From Pegea sp. RAD2-039 (lineage: Eukaryota > Chordata > Thaliacea > Salpida > Salpidae): 64,000 nt of DNA. A program made the translations under genes and the position numbers. Below are positions 37,301 through 49,922 of this stretch, in pieces. Below the pieces are notes generated by a model. It made no database searches, was not told where the DNA came from, and saw only the letters and a list, made by a program, of their open reading frames with translations. The stretch lies in the NCBI GenBank assembly GCA_034620365.1, contig JAQGEQ010000083.1, positions 186,001-250,000 on the forward strand. Reading direction: 5' to 3'. Position 1 is the first letter of the stretch; each line of letters starts with the position of its first letter.

Positions 37301-40300
37301 TTAGATCAACATCTAAGTTTTAGACAATTGATGAAAACTAAACTATTAATCACAAGCTTCTTAACATTAAGTTATTTACAGTAAGCTTAAAGTTTTTAAA
37401 AGGTAAAAAAGATAAGTTTTGGTTTGTTTGTTCGGGAAAAGGAAAAGAAAACTTTGAAAAGATTTTATTTGATTTGTGAAAATGCTAGTAGGAATTATTT
37501 GATGAAAAGTGCAATGTATGTTTAAGTAAAAATAATTTCTAGATCAATGAACAACGTATTCATAGGGTTAAGTTAAAATAAATCTAATAATTTAAAAAAA
37601 TTCAATTTAAAGTATGTTTCTTCTCAAATCCGTTTACAGAGTAAAAACTGAACTTTATTACCTTCTGCAAAACCTTTAATTTAACTAAATGAGTTTTCGT
37701 TACAAAATATTTTCAAACTGCATTTAAAATAGTTAAAGTATTGATGTGGCCTTAAAATTGATTTTAATATGTATATTTAAAGTCTTTTAAACGTCTACTT
37801 AAATGGCAAAAAATTTAATAACTCAGTTTATGTGGTTTTGTCTACATAATTCTGTTTGAAGTTTAATTTTTCTCTTATGTTTGATTAATGTTATTTCTAG
37901 TTTGCAAATAAATTCTAAAAAGTTTTTTGATCTTACAGTTTACTTTAAGCAAACTTACTTATAAATTTAGCTGTTCAAGTTGACAAAACAGCAAATAATA
38001 AATAGCTTTTATAAATTTACAATATGCTTTTGGTTTTAGTGAGAATAGCTTTTAATTAATAGTTGGTTTACAATAATCTTTCAGAAAATATTAGATTCAG
38101 TTCGCATAATGTACAAATTGTACAAAAACACCATTTTGGTGTTACAAAGATAAGCTAACTTGTAAAAAAAGTTAAATCTATTCTACTAATAGAGTGATGT
38201 TTCTAGTAAATTGAATATTAGTGACTAAACTTTCAAGCAATTAATATACACAAAAAACTATTTATTATGAAAATAGTATGGAGCATTTCAAATAAAACAA
38301 ATAGTTTTACAACATGAAGTTATCATTTTATAAACAACAGTAATTTGACAAAATGAACAGGCTTTCTTGTTCCTTCTTATGTCTTGTACAGTTTTCCAAT
38401 ATTCAGTGAAGTCAAAAAGAAATTTTCAAACTTCTTTTTAAAATAATTTATTATTCTTGTTTGCTTAAATGATAAAATTTGGTAATAATTTTTTTAAAGT
38501 AGTTATAGTACTGTGAAAGTTAAAGCCGTGCTTTAACTGGCTTGCCACGGTTAAAATAAAACCTTTATACCTGTTTATTTGGTGGTTTAAATAGAAGATT
38601 AGAACGACTTTATACAGAAGATAAGTAAATCATCAATAATATTTGATCTTTTAATGGTTTTAAGATAAGAACAAATTATTTTTAAGAAGATTTATATGTT
38701 TTATTGTCAAAAAGTTTGCTGAAGAAATGTTTCATTCATCTCTTTATAAATGTTTTCAACATTCATTTGATATATTTTCTTACTTTTTACTGATTGCAGA
38801 ATTTTGAGACAAGTTAATTTTGTATCCATTCAAAACATTTTGAAATAAAGATATCAAACAAAAAACAATAAAAGCAAATACACTATAGCAAATATTTACT
38901 CAACAAATCCGTAACTAATTAAGATTAACTTATTTAAAGCAAACCTTTTCAAATTGATTTATAATTTGTTTAATTATTTTAATCAATTTTAAAAAATCTT
39001 CAGTTTTATTTTTTAAATTATATTTTTCACGGTTTTTGTTGTCTATTACGATTCTAATAATAAACAACTTAGAGACCGTATTTCCAGATGTGATCTTTTA
39101 ACTGATTATAACAACTAACATTAATCAAACATATAATTTGATTTTGTGTATTTAAAAACTATTTATATTATTCTAAATAATCTTTGTCAAATTTTCTCCA
39201 TTTTTATGTAACATATTTGTTTATCAATTTGAAAATAAATAAAAACATAAAAGTCTGCAACATGGAATTCATATTTCATTTACTATTTTCTGCGTAAAGA
39301 ACTAATACAAATATTTATAGAATATCATCGCATAAACTAAAATTGTTTGAAATCTTTTAAGAAAGACTTCTCACATGTCTCTTACACAGTATGAGATAAT
39401 CTTGACGAAGTCGTTGACTGATTTAAATTCTTTTATCTACAACTTTTAGGCTATTAGTATAATAGCAACTATAGTTTTTGGTTTCATTACGAACAAAATA
39501 TTATGATTAATAGTTAAATGTCATACTGAGGTAAGTTTTGCTTTGTTTCCAAATTGTGTTTATACAGTTTTTTGTTTTTTTAAGACTGGCAAAAACTTCT
39601 CACACAATTATTTTATTATTAGAGAAAAACGCTAATTGTATTACAAAACTATGTACAAAAACACTTTCAAAGGAAATTAAAAAAAAAATCACAATGGTCT
39701 TTTATTTGTAACAAATTCTGTATTGCATTATTCATCAACTTTATATTATTTGAATAACAACTTCTCTATTGTAGATGAATTGATTAATTATACTTTGATA
39801 TTTAGGTTTTAAACAATTGAATTTCCAAACAAGTGTAGATATTAAAAATACAATAAAGCAACAATAAATATTATTAAAAGTATTTACCTAAACATACTTA
39901 TATGAATAAATTGTACAAGATAAACATAAGAATGTAAACTATTGAAATATTACTTTTGACTACAAATATTCAATGAAATTGTAATTATATATATGGTTTT
40001 TATTTAAGTAACAATTTTTTGGTTTCAATTAAAGAAAAAGTTAAAATTTCAAGAAAATGATACTAAAAAACATTAAAATTTGTGGTGAAAACATAAAATA
40101 TTTTTAGATTGATTTGAAGTACATTTATTGCCATTATTTGAATGATAAGATCTTATTTTCTTAGTTTCTAATTTATAACAAAGCTTATACTCTTCTGATA
40201 TTGGCTTTATTAGAAAGAAATTAAGTCGATTAAATGATATCAAACGCTTATTTTAATTGTCGTAAATAGTTTTTTAACGTCTGAAAAATAAACAACTAAT

Positions 40301-41243
40301 TACAAGTTTCAATTTTATTAGATGATTTTGCATTTTATTTTTACAAACTTTCTCTAATATTTTTAATCTAAAGATATATATATCAGAAATGTCGCAAAAT
40401 ATAAAAAGTTTAGAAAAATAAAGAAAAATGTAAACTTAATAAATAACTTGTAAACATGTTTACTAAGATCATATAGTTCAAACTTAAATTTAAAGGGATT
40501 GACAGAAAATGATATAGCGATGAATTTAAGGGAAGATTTAATACCATAGTCACCTTATTAAAAAAGCCATAAAACTACTGGGTTCTATTAATTGGATTAA
40601 TTTTAAACAACAAGCCTCTGAAAACATAAGAAAGATTACAGCCTTAAGAAATCATGAAAGTAAAGATAAGAGAAATCACTAAGCACTTTAAATATCAGTG
40701 AGAAGTATAAAGCTGTCGATACTACAGAAATCCAATATTAAGCTTTGAAAAACTGTCTTTTTATCATGAAAATGATATATAGTATTGATTTTTATAAAGC
40801 TTTAAATCTCAGTAATGTGATTTTTTACATATTTAGTTTTATAAAAACAATTTTTTTAATTGATTAGTCAATAATTCAGGATACTACTTCCTTATAACTT
40901 AAAAAAACTTTTCTAGTTTTATTTACTTTTTTCAGATAAAATTTCTATAAAATGAGCAAACGCTAATACCCTACACTTTTTATTGTAAATGATTTTAAAT
41001 TTAAAAAATATAAATTTGTAATTGACTAACTTTTAAACTTTTTGTTATCGGTCTAAATTATTTCTAACCTATCTTGTAAAAACCCATTCTTGAGTAAAGT
41101 CATGTTTATAAATTTGTATTATACTTTTCGGTTATTATTTTACCTTTTTTATTTGAAATTATTTAATCTGGTTTTAGATCACATTTAAACCTATAAATTA
41201 AAATTTGCAAAAGTTAAAACTAAAATTGTTTTGTTTATTTTAG
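34346..41243. other. 6.9 kb gap between gremlin-like gene and RPAIN-like gene
   Basis: Contains the 3'UTR and poly(A) signals of the gremlin-like gene, four GGCGCC palindromes (34718, 35705, 36929, 37294; the one at 36929 sits in the full 12-bp palindrome tttggcgccaaa) and a family A repeat copy at about 40510-40740. No coding exon was recognised; the open frames at 35.5-36.5 kb have no motif or splice context. Confidence 0.5.
40510..40740. repeat. Dispersed repeat family A, copy 3
   Basis: Aligns with the right half of the 4380-4915 copy: ctactgggttctattaattgg against ccactgggtgctattaaag; attaattttaaacaacaagcc against gttaatttttaataacgaat; agaaatcatgaaagtaaagataag against agaaatcatcgaagttaagataag. 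Same orientation, roughly 70 percent similar by eye. Confidence 0.5.
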
Positions 41244-41287
41244 GTTCTCGATGAACTTCGATAAATGTTTAGTTGCTGAAATTTAAA

Positions 41288-41629
41288 ATGTCACAAAAGT
41301 ATAGAAGTAAGCTTCAACCAGTATCAAAAGAAACATTAAAAGAAAAACTTAGAAAAAATTGCCGTGAAAATGTGAAGAATAATCGAAGAAATCTTTTCAA
41401 TAATTTAAGAGAAATAGCAAATAATGAACTAATAAAAAATGCAATTGAAGAAGAATGGATAAAGATTTTGAATGAGAAGGATTTTCTTAAATTTAGTACA
41501 GATGAGCTAAATGTGATTTTAGAGTCTGTAAAAGAGGATTTACTTCAAGAAGAATTCAATTTATTGCAAGATTTTGAAAATAAACTTTTAGAAGAGCAAG
41601 TTAGACAGTTTGAGTTAGATCAACAATAA
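41288..41629 (+). CDS. RPAIN: RPAIN-like protein (N-terminal and helical part only)
   Basis: 113 residues in one exon. RPA-interacting protein carries RPA into the nucleus. Shared features are the start (YRSKLQP-x-KETLKEKLRKNCRENVKNNRRNLFNNLR), the acidic EEEWIKIL segment that matches the family's EEEWN, and the following EEFNLLQDFENKLLEEQ helix. The family's C-terminal CxxC zinc-binding region is absent: the frame stops right after the helix and no zinc-motif exon was found before COQ6. So this is either a natural short form, a decayed copy, or a gene whose last exons I missed. A tract tttgtttattttag ends 44 nt before the ATG. COQ6 begins only 170 bp downstream on the same strand. Confidence 0.65.
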   Translation: MSQKYRSKLQPVSKETLKEKLRKNCRENVKNNRRNLFNNLREIANNELIKNAIEEEWIKILNEKDFLKFSTDELNVILESVKEDLLQEEFNLLQDFENKLLEEQVRQFELDQQ

Positions 41630-41799
41630 CAAACTTTTGCTATAATTTATCAAAACAATTGTTACCACTCATATTTTTATGGATGGCAGACATTTTTATG
41701 CTATTATATATCTATTTTATAAGAACTAATAGAAAAATTACTGTTTTTTTAGTAGCTATCATTTTTTTATCAAGTTTAGTCTTTGGACAAAAAATTGGA

Positions 41800-44418
41800 A
41801 TGTTAAATTGTTATCAAAAAGTATGTTTTGTCATTTTTCAACTTCAGATATTTTTGTAGCTCCTACTAATAATAATATTTTATGAAATTGAATACTTTAT
41901 CTAAATAATCTTATAACTTTTATACTATATTTGAACTATTAAACCTTAAAAGTTGTTTTTCTAAATTTTATATTTTTAAATAAAGTTTGATTGATAAAAT
42001 TTTGTATAAAAGCATTTTATATCATTAAATTTCATTTAAACTGGTTTCAACAATAGTCATATAATAAAATATTAATATATAAGTATTATTTTTTTATTAT
42101 TACATTTTAAAAATACTTTTCAAACTCATTTAAAAGCTATACCAAATTTGCAATTTTAAATCTCTTTTTAAAGATTTTATTACCACCCTTGTTTCGATGT
42201 ATATCTTCTAATGTTACCTCTCAATTTCAAAATCTTTCGACAAATACTTCAACTTCTTCATATGACATTGTAATATGTGGAGGGGGTCTTGTTGGATCTT
42301 CAATGGCTTGTGCTCTGGGTGAGAAAGATTAATCAATTTTATCAAGCTTAAGACCAAAAATATATTAGTTGATCAAATTTCAGAGGTTAATAAGAATATA
42401 TAGATTATTTTAGCTTTAAGTTAAGTCATTTTTTGATTAAGTCAAATCATATTTTAGTTAAAATCCTGTGACAAGTATTTAATATATTTGAAGTGATTTA
42501 ATTAAAAGCATCTTATGTAAAAAAAGTAAAAATGATAATTATGAATTCTAACTGCCAGAAATATTTGAGAATAAACTGAAAGGACAATTGTGTTGTAGTA
42601 GTCAATTGTTGATGATCTAACTTACTTCGTTAATACAATTTTAACATAAATAACAATTTAACTTAAAAATGTAATTAAGAGCTTTTGTCTAAATATTTTT
42701 ATTTTTAAATATTTGAAACATTTTTTAGGTAATAGCAAGTATCTTAAAGACAAAAAGATTTTGATTCTTGATTCTGGGCCTTTAAACGACACAAGTATTT
42801 TAAAAAATCCCCCAGATTTTCACAGTAATCGAGTTTGTGCGATTTCAAATGGAAGTATCAGCTTTCTAAAAAAAATTGGAGTTTGGGATTTAATCCCTAG
42901 AAGTCAGTGTGTGAAGAAAATGCAAGTAAGTGAAGATGAAATCTTTTCAAGACATCTAAATTTAACTTTTGTACAGGTTTGGGATGCTTGTTCTGAATCT
43001 GCTATTTCATTTGGGGACAGCACAAATGTAGAGGCTGATACTTTGTGTACAATCACAGAAAACAACTTACTCATCTCAGCTTCTGTCAAAGCCTTACAAG
43101 AAACCAATGTGAAAGTAGAACATGAAAAGAAAGTTGTAGATTGCCAATTACCGTGTATAGATAAACATGATTATCGATATCAATTACCCCCTGCAAAGCT
43201 ACAATTAAATGATGGAAGAACTGTTGAAACTAAACTAATTGTAAGTTTGTTTAATGAGAATTTGTTGTGAGGTTTTATTTGAAGGTGTTCTAGATTGCTG
43301 CTGATGGCATGAATTCTTTTCTAGCTAAAAAACTGCAACTACCAAAGATTGGTTGGGATTATAACTCAAATGCTGTAGTTGCTACTCTTCAGTTGAGTGA
43401 AGAATGTGAAAATAATATCGCCTGGCAACGCTTTCTACCAACAGGTCCACTTGATCTACTTATTTAAAATCTTATTTTTTGAACTATTGGTCTATTTCTT
43501 CAGGCCCTATTGCACTCTTACCTCTTAGTAAGAATCGTAGTAGCTTGGTTTGGAGCACAACTAAAGAGGAAGCAGAAATGTTATGTAAAAGTCATCCTGA
43601 TGATTTACTTATGCTTGTTAACGATGCTTTTGTTAGTTACAACCTTTTTATATTACTTTTATATTGATTAATTCGAATTTTTTAGTGGAAGTTTAATCAT
43701 CAAAATGATGTTGCTAACAATGTTCAAAGACAAGTCCGCAATTTACTTTCATTTGTTACTCAAGGTAATGAACAAGTTTAAACTCAAAAGTTTTATTCAA
43801 AGTTGAAGGAATAATCTGTCATTAACAGAAGAACCTCATATTCAACAATTTCCACCAAGTGTTAGCTCCGTATTAGGACCAGTCCAACAATTTCCTTTAG
43901 GGTTATCTCATTCTAACTGGTACATCAAACCAAGAATCGCTTTCATAGGAGATACTGTTCACCGGTAAATACTTGTTTGCTAGTCAAGTCGAATCTTCGA
44001 CTCGTTCGTTTGCAGAATCCATCCACTAGCAGGTCAAGGAGCCAATATGGGTTTCCGTGATGTAAATAACTTACTTAAATCAATTGAAAGGAGTGTTTAT
44101 GAAGGTCGAGATATCGGTAAGAGCCTTCATCAAACTCACTACCAACAAGTCCTCAAATGCATCTATTAACAGGTCAATTATCAAGTCTTGGTCAGTATGA
44201 GTCTAAAAGTCAAGCTGCTAATATTCCCTTCCTTGCGATGACTGATCTTCTCAAGCGTCTGTATTCAACTGAGCAGCTCTCGGCTGTCTTGTTGCGATCT
44301 TCTGGACTGACTGTCGTCAACTCGTTTCCATTTCTCAAGGTTGGTATATCCTCATCTTTCAAGATCAGCTTCATTTAGTTGTTTTTAGGATTTCTTTATG
44401 AAAGAAGCGATGAAATGA
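41800..44418 (+). CDS. COQ6: COQ6, ubiquinone biosynthesis flavin monooxygenase
   Basis: Mitochondrial FAD-dependent hydroxylase acting at C5 of the ubiquinone ring. Eleven exons: 41800-41820, 42174-42318, 42729-42925, 42977-43240, 43294-43444, 43504-43631, 43686-43764, 43829-43964, 44016-44116, 44173-44339, 44389-44418; 472 residues. MLNCYQK-ILLPPLFRC is a basic, Arg/Ser-type targeting peptide. YDIVICGGGLVGSSMACALG is the Rossmann FAD motif; IAADGMNSFLAKKL is the DG motif; GDTVHRIHPLAGQGANMGF is the second FAD motif (GDTVH where GDAAH is usual). AWQRFLPTGPIALLPLS, MTDLLKRLYST and the short last exon DFFMKEAMK follow the family. AATAAA lies at 44491-44496. Exon 1 is inferred from phase and targeting-peptide logic; an in-frame ATG further upstream (41683) is possible but adds a hydrophobic segment. 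Confidence 0.93.
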
Positions 44419-44530
44419 GAAGTTTTCTGAGCTACTGATGACAAAGATATTACGAAAATACTTTATAGAATACTTGTATTTGCTTTTAAGAATAAAAATA
44501 AATACACAAAAAATTTCTTTGCTTGATCCT

Positions 44531-47500
44531 CTACTTATTACTTTCTCCTAAAACTTTTTCTGCTGGAAAAAGTTCCTTCAATTTTTTGAAATCTTCTTTG
44601 CACTGATCAATAACTAGTGGATTAGGTGATAAGATGTTGATGATGTAGTCACTAGCAGGTGTTAGTAAAGCGTCTTCTTTCAATAACCGTTGTGAAATAG
44701 CTTCAAACATTCGTTGAAAAAAAGGATTAAGTGTCTTCTCCGGTTGATATAACTCTTCATCATTTCTGCATTTAAAAAGATATTTAAAAAAATAATTCCT
44801 ATAAGAACTAAAATCTATGAACAGCTCGTAAGTATTTTTTTAAAATCTCTATCTATTAGACCTCAACAACCCACAAATACAAAACTTTTAAAGGTTTATA
44901 AACCCGACAAAGTTATACGATCCCATTAAAAGGGTTTCAACTGAATATCAGTTCACAAGCGAGATAACATCTCATTGTGTAGAATCGTCATCTAGAGATT
45001 CTGGAAACATAATTTTTGAAATTTTGGGAAGTTGGCTGCCGTTTGCACCGACGCCCTCGAAATATGAGAAAGATACTAACGTCGACGTTAAGTCCATCTT
45101 GTCGATGATGTTTTCTACCAAGTCTTCTAGTTCCTCAGGGATGTCGTTTTGCAAAGGAGGAAGTACAAGAGGCCTGAAGTTTACAGTTTGAATCAAAACT
45201 AATTTATGCAAATTTTCAAGCATTAAGAAAAGATAGAATTAGAAAAATTAACTACAAAAGTGATTAAAAACTGATTTTTTTTAAGTTAGAATTTTTAAGG
45301 ATTAAATATTACAAACAAGTTTATCGCCATAAACAATAAAAATTGCCTACTTGATGACTTCAGCGAATGGTAGAGAAACCATGACAAAAAAATCACAATC
45401 AGATTCTCTTTGTGGAAGAAGAGCAACTAATTTGGGATTGTAACCTCTGTTGTAGACATAACAAGCAATTGCAACCATCTCATCTTCATGTGAAGTCATT
45501 GTTTGTACAAAAGAAGAGACGGCGGCTCTTGCCTAGAGAAGCAAGTGGTTTAGTATCATCATAAAAAGTGTAAATATGAATGCCAAGACCTTATTATCTG
45601 TTCCCATCACAACATGAGCCTGATCCCCAACCCAGAGGTGTGAAGGAACATTTGAAGCTGGGGTGAAACTCAGGATATCGAGTTTTTTTGCGTTTGTATT
45701 ATATTTCATCATCTTTTCATGATCTTCGGTTAATGGAATGATATCTGTTCCAAACTTGAAAGCTGAAAGACATCAAGATCTACAAATATTCAAATGTAGA
45801 AAATTTTGACTCACCCTTGCAAGTACTACTATCATCAACTACCTCTCCATCTTCAGAAGAACTTACTAAAACTTGGGTACAGGACGAGTAGACATCGTTT
45901 TGAAATAAACATCTGTTAAAAAATAATTAAATGTAAATTATAATTGTAAACAAGAATTAGACAAAACATTTGAAGAATATAAAATCATTTGAAATTACTT
46001 TTTCCACGATTGTTTAAATTTTGCTTGTTTAGTCCTAGCATAAGCCACACAAGAAACAGAAAAGTTTTTTCCAATCGTCAAATCACATTTCCAAGCAGAA
46101 GGTTTTACTATTTGTTTTTCAAAGCCTTTGATAGAGTTTAAAAGAAATCTACAAAATAAAGCCTAAAAGATCAAAGAAATTTGTTTGTTACAAACTTACT
46201 TTAAACTGAAACGTTCTAATGATACACCCATATCCATCATTTCATTGATACACTCTTCACTTTTCTTTTTTATTTCGTTCTTCAACTTCATTTCATGCAT
46301 TGTTTTGTCATCCATATTTTCACAATCAACTTCATTCTCATGAGATCTAAAAGTTTGAAAAATATATTAAGCTTTATTGAGACGAATTTAAAAAGTCAAC
46401 TTTTATTCAGATTTCTAATTCTTCTAGAAAAATTAAAACATATGTTGATTATGATTCATCAACAAAGAAAATCAATAAAAACTGATAAGCTAAAAACTGA
46501 AATGTGATCAAGTTTATTCTAATCAAATATAAAATGGATTTTGACTTACACAATCAGTAACTCAATTTCAAAATCATCAGTTTGAAATCCTTGAACAATT
46601 TCTTCAACATTATCAACATCAAAATCAGAGAATAAATTTGATATGATAATTACTTGGGCATTTGAGTATTTTTTTGAGCTAGTGAATGAAATTCAAAATA
46701 TGTAAAGCAGTATTCAGCTGTTTCATTGTCATCATAAGTTTTATTAATGAAGTAATATTATTAAAAACTTGTTTTCAGTAATTTGTCTATTTTAAATAAT
46801 ATTTGATTTTTAAATTGCATTAAAATAACAAAATTAAAAGCTTTATTAATGATGAAAATGTCGATATTAAGTAGAAAGCAAAATGATGATAATAAAGAAA
46901 TCAAAATAAAGATTCTGACTAAATTTAAATATGAATGATCAATTTTCTTGAGTTTACTTACTTTTTTGCTTTATGAATCATATGTAACGCTATAACAATA
47001 GCATCAAGAACTTGAAAACTTATTTAAGGTAGAAATATATTAAATGCATAAACTTTAATGTAAAATTTTAACAATCATTTAACTTAATCTTATAATAAAA
47101 GTATCTAGATATGAATTCAAATTAATTGAATATTAGTTTATAGAAGGATACAGTCTGACTTATGGAAGCCTGAAGGTAACTCTTCAAATAGACATTTCAA
47201 TACATCTGAATGATACTTAGAAGGATTAAATGCAACAGATATATTCTGAAACTTTCCATCTTCAGCTAATTCATTCTTTGTTTCATTTGTTCCAAAAAAA
47301 ATTAAGCCAAACTCATCTTTAGAATCTGAAAATATCTAAGTATAGTAGTAAGTATTTATAACATTCTATTCACTAAAGTTTAATAAAAAAAATTCATGCT
47401 GATAATGAAACCAAAATTTATGTCAAAAAAGTTATCAATTTTATTTTACAGACCTTTCTTTTAAAGGCAAGAGATAGAAATTCATTTGCAAGTTTCAAAT

Positions 47501-47632
47501 AGGGCTTTTTCTCATATAAAACATCTTGCATAACAGAACTAACATCCAAACAATAAATTGTCAGATTCTGAGAGTAATGTGAATTCTTTTAATTAATGTT
47601 TCAATAATCTTAAGCAAATATAAACTTACCAT
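44531..47632 (-). CDS. XRCC5: XRCC5 / Ku80, DNA end-binding subunit
   Basis: Partner of Ku70 in binding DNA ends for non-homologous end joining; nuclear. Exons: 47632-47630 (ATG only), 47567-47450, 47325-47152, 47010-46962, 46678-46550, 46346-46200, 46148-45999, 45912-45815, 45762-45590, 45532-45351, 45173 to about 45077, 44765-44531. Order: N-terminal vWA-like domain (NLTIYCLDVSSVM, DEFGLIFFGTNET, SDFLDAIVIALHMI), Ku core (WKCDLTIGKN, FKFGTDIIPL, MVAIACYVYNRGYNPKLVAL, VMVSLPFAEVIKPLVLPPL), C-terminal arm (LNPFFQRMFEAISQRLL). It stops at FPAEKV, with no C-terminal domain or DNA-PKcs-binding peptide. The border between the last two exons is not solved: the frame at 45173 runs open to a stop at 44983, and the obvious donor (gtatct after 45077) gives the wrong phase for 44765. 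The 5' exon 47663-47630 ends exactly with ATG. Confidence 0.9.
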
Positions 47633-47663
47633 TATTTGAGTTATAAACAGCAATTATTAGAAT

Positions 47664-49922
47664 CTGCAATAAATTATGATAAATTATGATTAAATGAAGA
47701 TTAGAACAGTTTTTATCACAAATTAAACAGAAAAAATAATAAAAAATATTATAGAAGCTTAAAAACTTTTATCAACATTTATTACACCAATGAAAATAGA
47801 ATTTATTTTATTGTTATTAATTTTTTGACTAAGAAAAAATTGATTATAACCATAACTAAGGACTTTTTAAATTAATATTTTTATTTATTTCGTGTTGGTC
47901 ATTCCTTCTTATATATTTAAACTAAATTAAAATGCCTCTGCATGTTTTGTAAATTTTTTAAATGCTGACAGATTTTATATAGTATAAAAACCCCCTAAGC
48001 TGTTCAAAGCATAGTCGTAATTAAAAATGAAAAACCTAAAAGTTAAAAATGTTTAATATTACGCTTCAATCACTGGTCATATTAAAAACTTAACAATACT
48101 AAATGATACTTACCAAAACTTTGCTACATTTGTACTTTTTAATCCAGTCAACAAAATATATAATAATTTCTATAAGTTAAAATTACTGAATAATATATCG
48201 AGAAAATTATATTTATTTTTCTTTGAATTTTATAGCTTTTAAAATATGTAAATTTACTGTGAGAATTGTTTTTAAAGTTAAGACGTTAAATACTTTGATG
48301 GTCAGATAATAAATTACAAGTTGTATGTTGATTAAGACAAATAGTAGACTGTAAAATATGATTTAACATTTTATTAACTAGTTTTCAGTAATTTTCTTTT
48401 ACAAAACAGTTAAAGGAGTTCTAAAATTACAAAATTATGGTAACTGATCTTTATTTAATAATGCAATATGCAATTTCGTATGATAGTAAGGTCTTTGGTT
48501 AGTACCAAAAAAACTAATTCAACAATTTTATATAGGATAAACTTTACTAAACAATGATGTGTAAACTCTTTGCCAAAATTCGATCGTTAGCTTTGTTTAG
48601 ATAGCTATTTTTGCTATTCTAGAATGCTTATCCAAGAATATTTCATACATTAAAGTACTTTATTTGTTTATTTTTTTGTTACAATAACATGTAAGGCAAT
48701 ATTGGATACAAATCGAGCGGTTATTACGATTACGATAAATATTATCTTTTTAATTGGAATGGAAGGCTTAACTTTTTGTAAGGAGGATTAATAAAGACTT
48801 GTTTGTACTTTTAGTAGTTCAACTCACCTTTATTCAGAAACTTGATTATCCTAATAATTTCTTTGAAAAAGTAGCTTACAACTTGGGCAAGCACCTAATT
48901 TTAAACAGAAAACTAAAATTATTGGACGATTCTAATGAGTTCTCTGTAACCTAAAAGATTTTATCTGATATTTCAGCAAATTTATAATATGTAAAAAATA
49001 TAATTCTTACGTTAAAGACACGCTTGAAATTTGTCACGTTAATTATAAACTAATGTTACATGTAATTAGTTTTAATCTAAGCATCATTGCTTTCAACACT
49101 AGTTTCTGCCTTTTTTTGTTTTACATTTGTAAATGATTGACATTTTCTTTATGTGTGCTATTTAAAAATTTTAAATTACACAATTTAGTTTCGCCATTAT
49201 GTGCTGTATAACAGCATTGATTCAAATTCAATCATGTGTTATCAATGCAAATTTTTTTTTGAGTTAAAGATTTAAAGTAAAATAAATAATACTCACTATG
49301 ATAAACTTTCTTTGATTATCATGTATATTTTTTATATATTTAATTTTGTAATATTTCTAAAGTTTTTTTTATAGCATAAATGTTTAACATTGAAAGTAAA
49401 TAATCCACACTTCGCCTCCTTCAAAATAACTAAAATCTAGTCTAAACTTATTAATGCTTTTTATTAATTTGTCATTAATTTATTTAATTAAAATACATGT
49501 TATCATAGTAGTTTATAATTTTCCCTAACAGATCTTAATTAATTAATAACATTAATTAAAAAATATAACATTAGATTATTACTTATGGTTGATAAACAAT
49601 TTGTGACAAAGGTAATCGATTTTGTATGTCAACAAAGTTGGCACAACTGCTTGAAGTTTTAAAAATATTTAAGGCCTATATTCTATCATAATTGTTGAAG
49701 AGACAGCTTTATTAAAACTGACTGATACTTACTTCCTTATAATTATCTTAAATAAGATGTTTATATTTAAAACTACTTTTTTCTAAAATTATATAAATTC
49801 AGATTAATTTTTTTGGACAACTTTAACTGTAGCTACAAAATATTCTTATATTACTCACTGCAAACTAGGTTCTTGAAAAATTAATTTACCTTGTTTATGT
49901 TTAAAAGTAATTATAAGGTATA
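47664..49922. other. Divergent intergenic region XRCC5 / SLC19
   Basis: Shared upstream region of two divergent genes, very AT-rich, with no coding exon, no recognisable core promoter and no GC-rich island. A small direct repeat (ataaattatg, twice) lies at about 47670-47690 close to the XRCC5 start. Confidence 0.5.

Noticed and set aside
41659..41859. Small hydrophobic protein between RPAIN-like and COQ6
   Set aside because: It begins at a non-ATG codon. Its last seven codons (from the ATG at 41800) plus the donor at 41821 are better explained as COQ6 exon 1, because phase and targeting peptide both fit.
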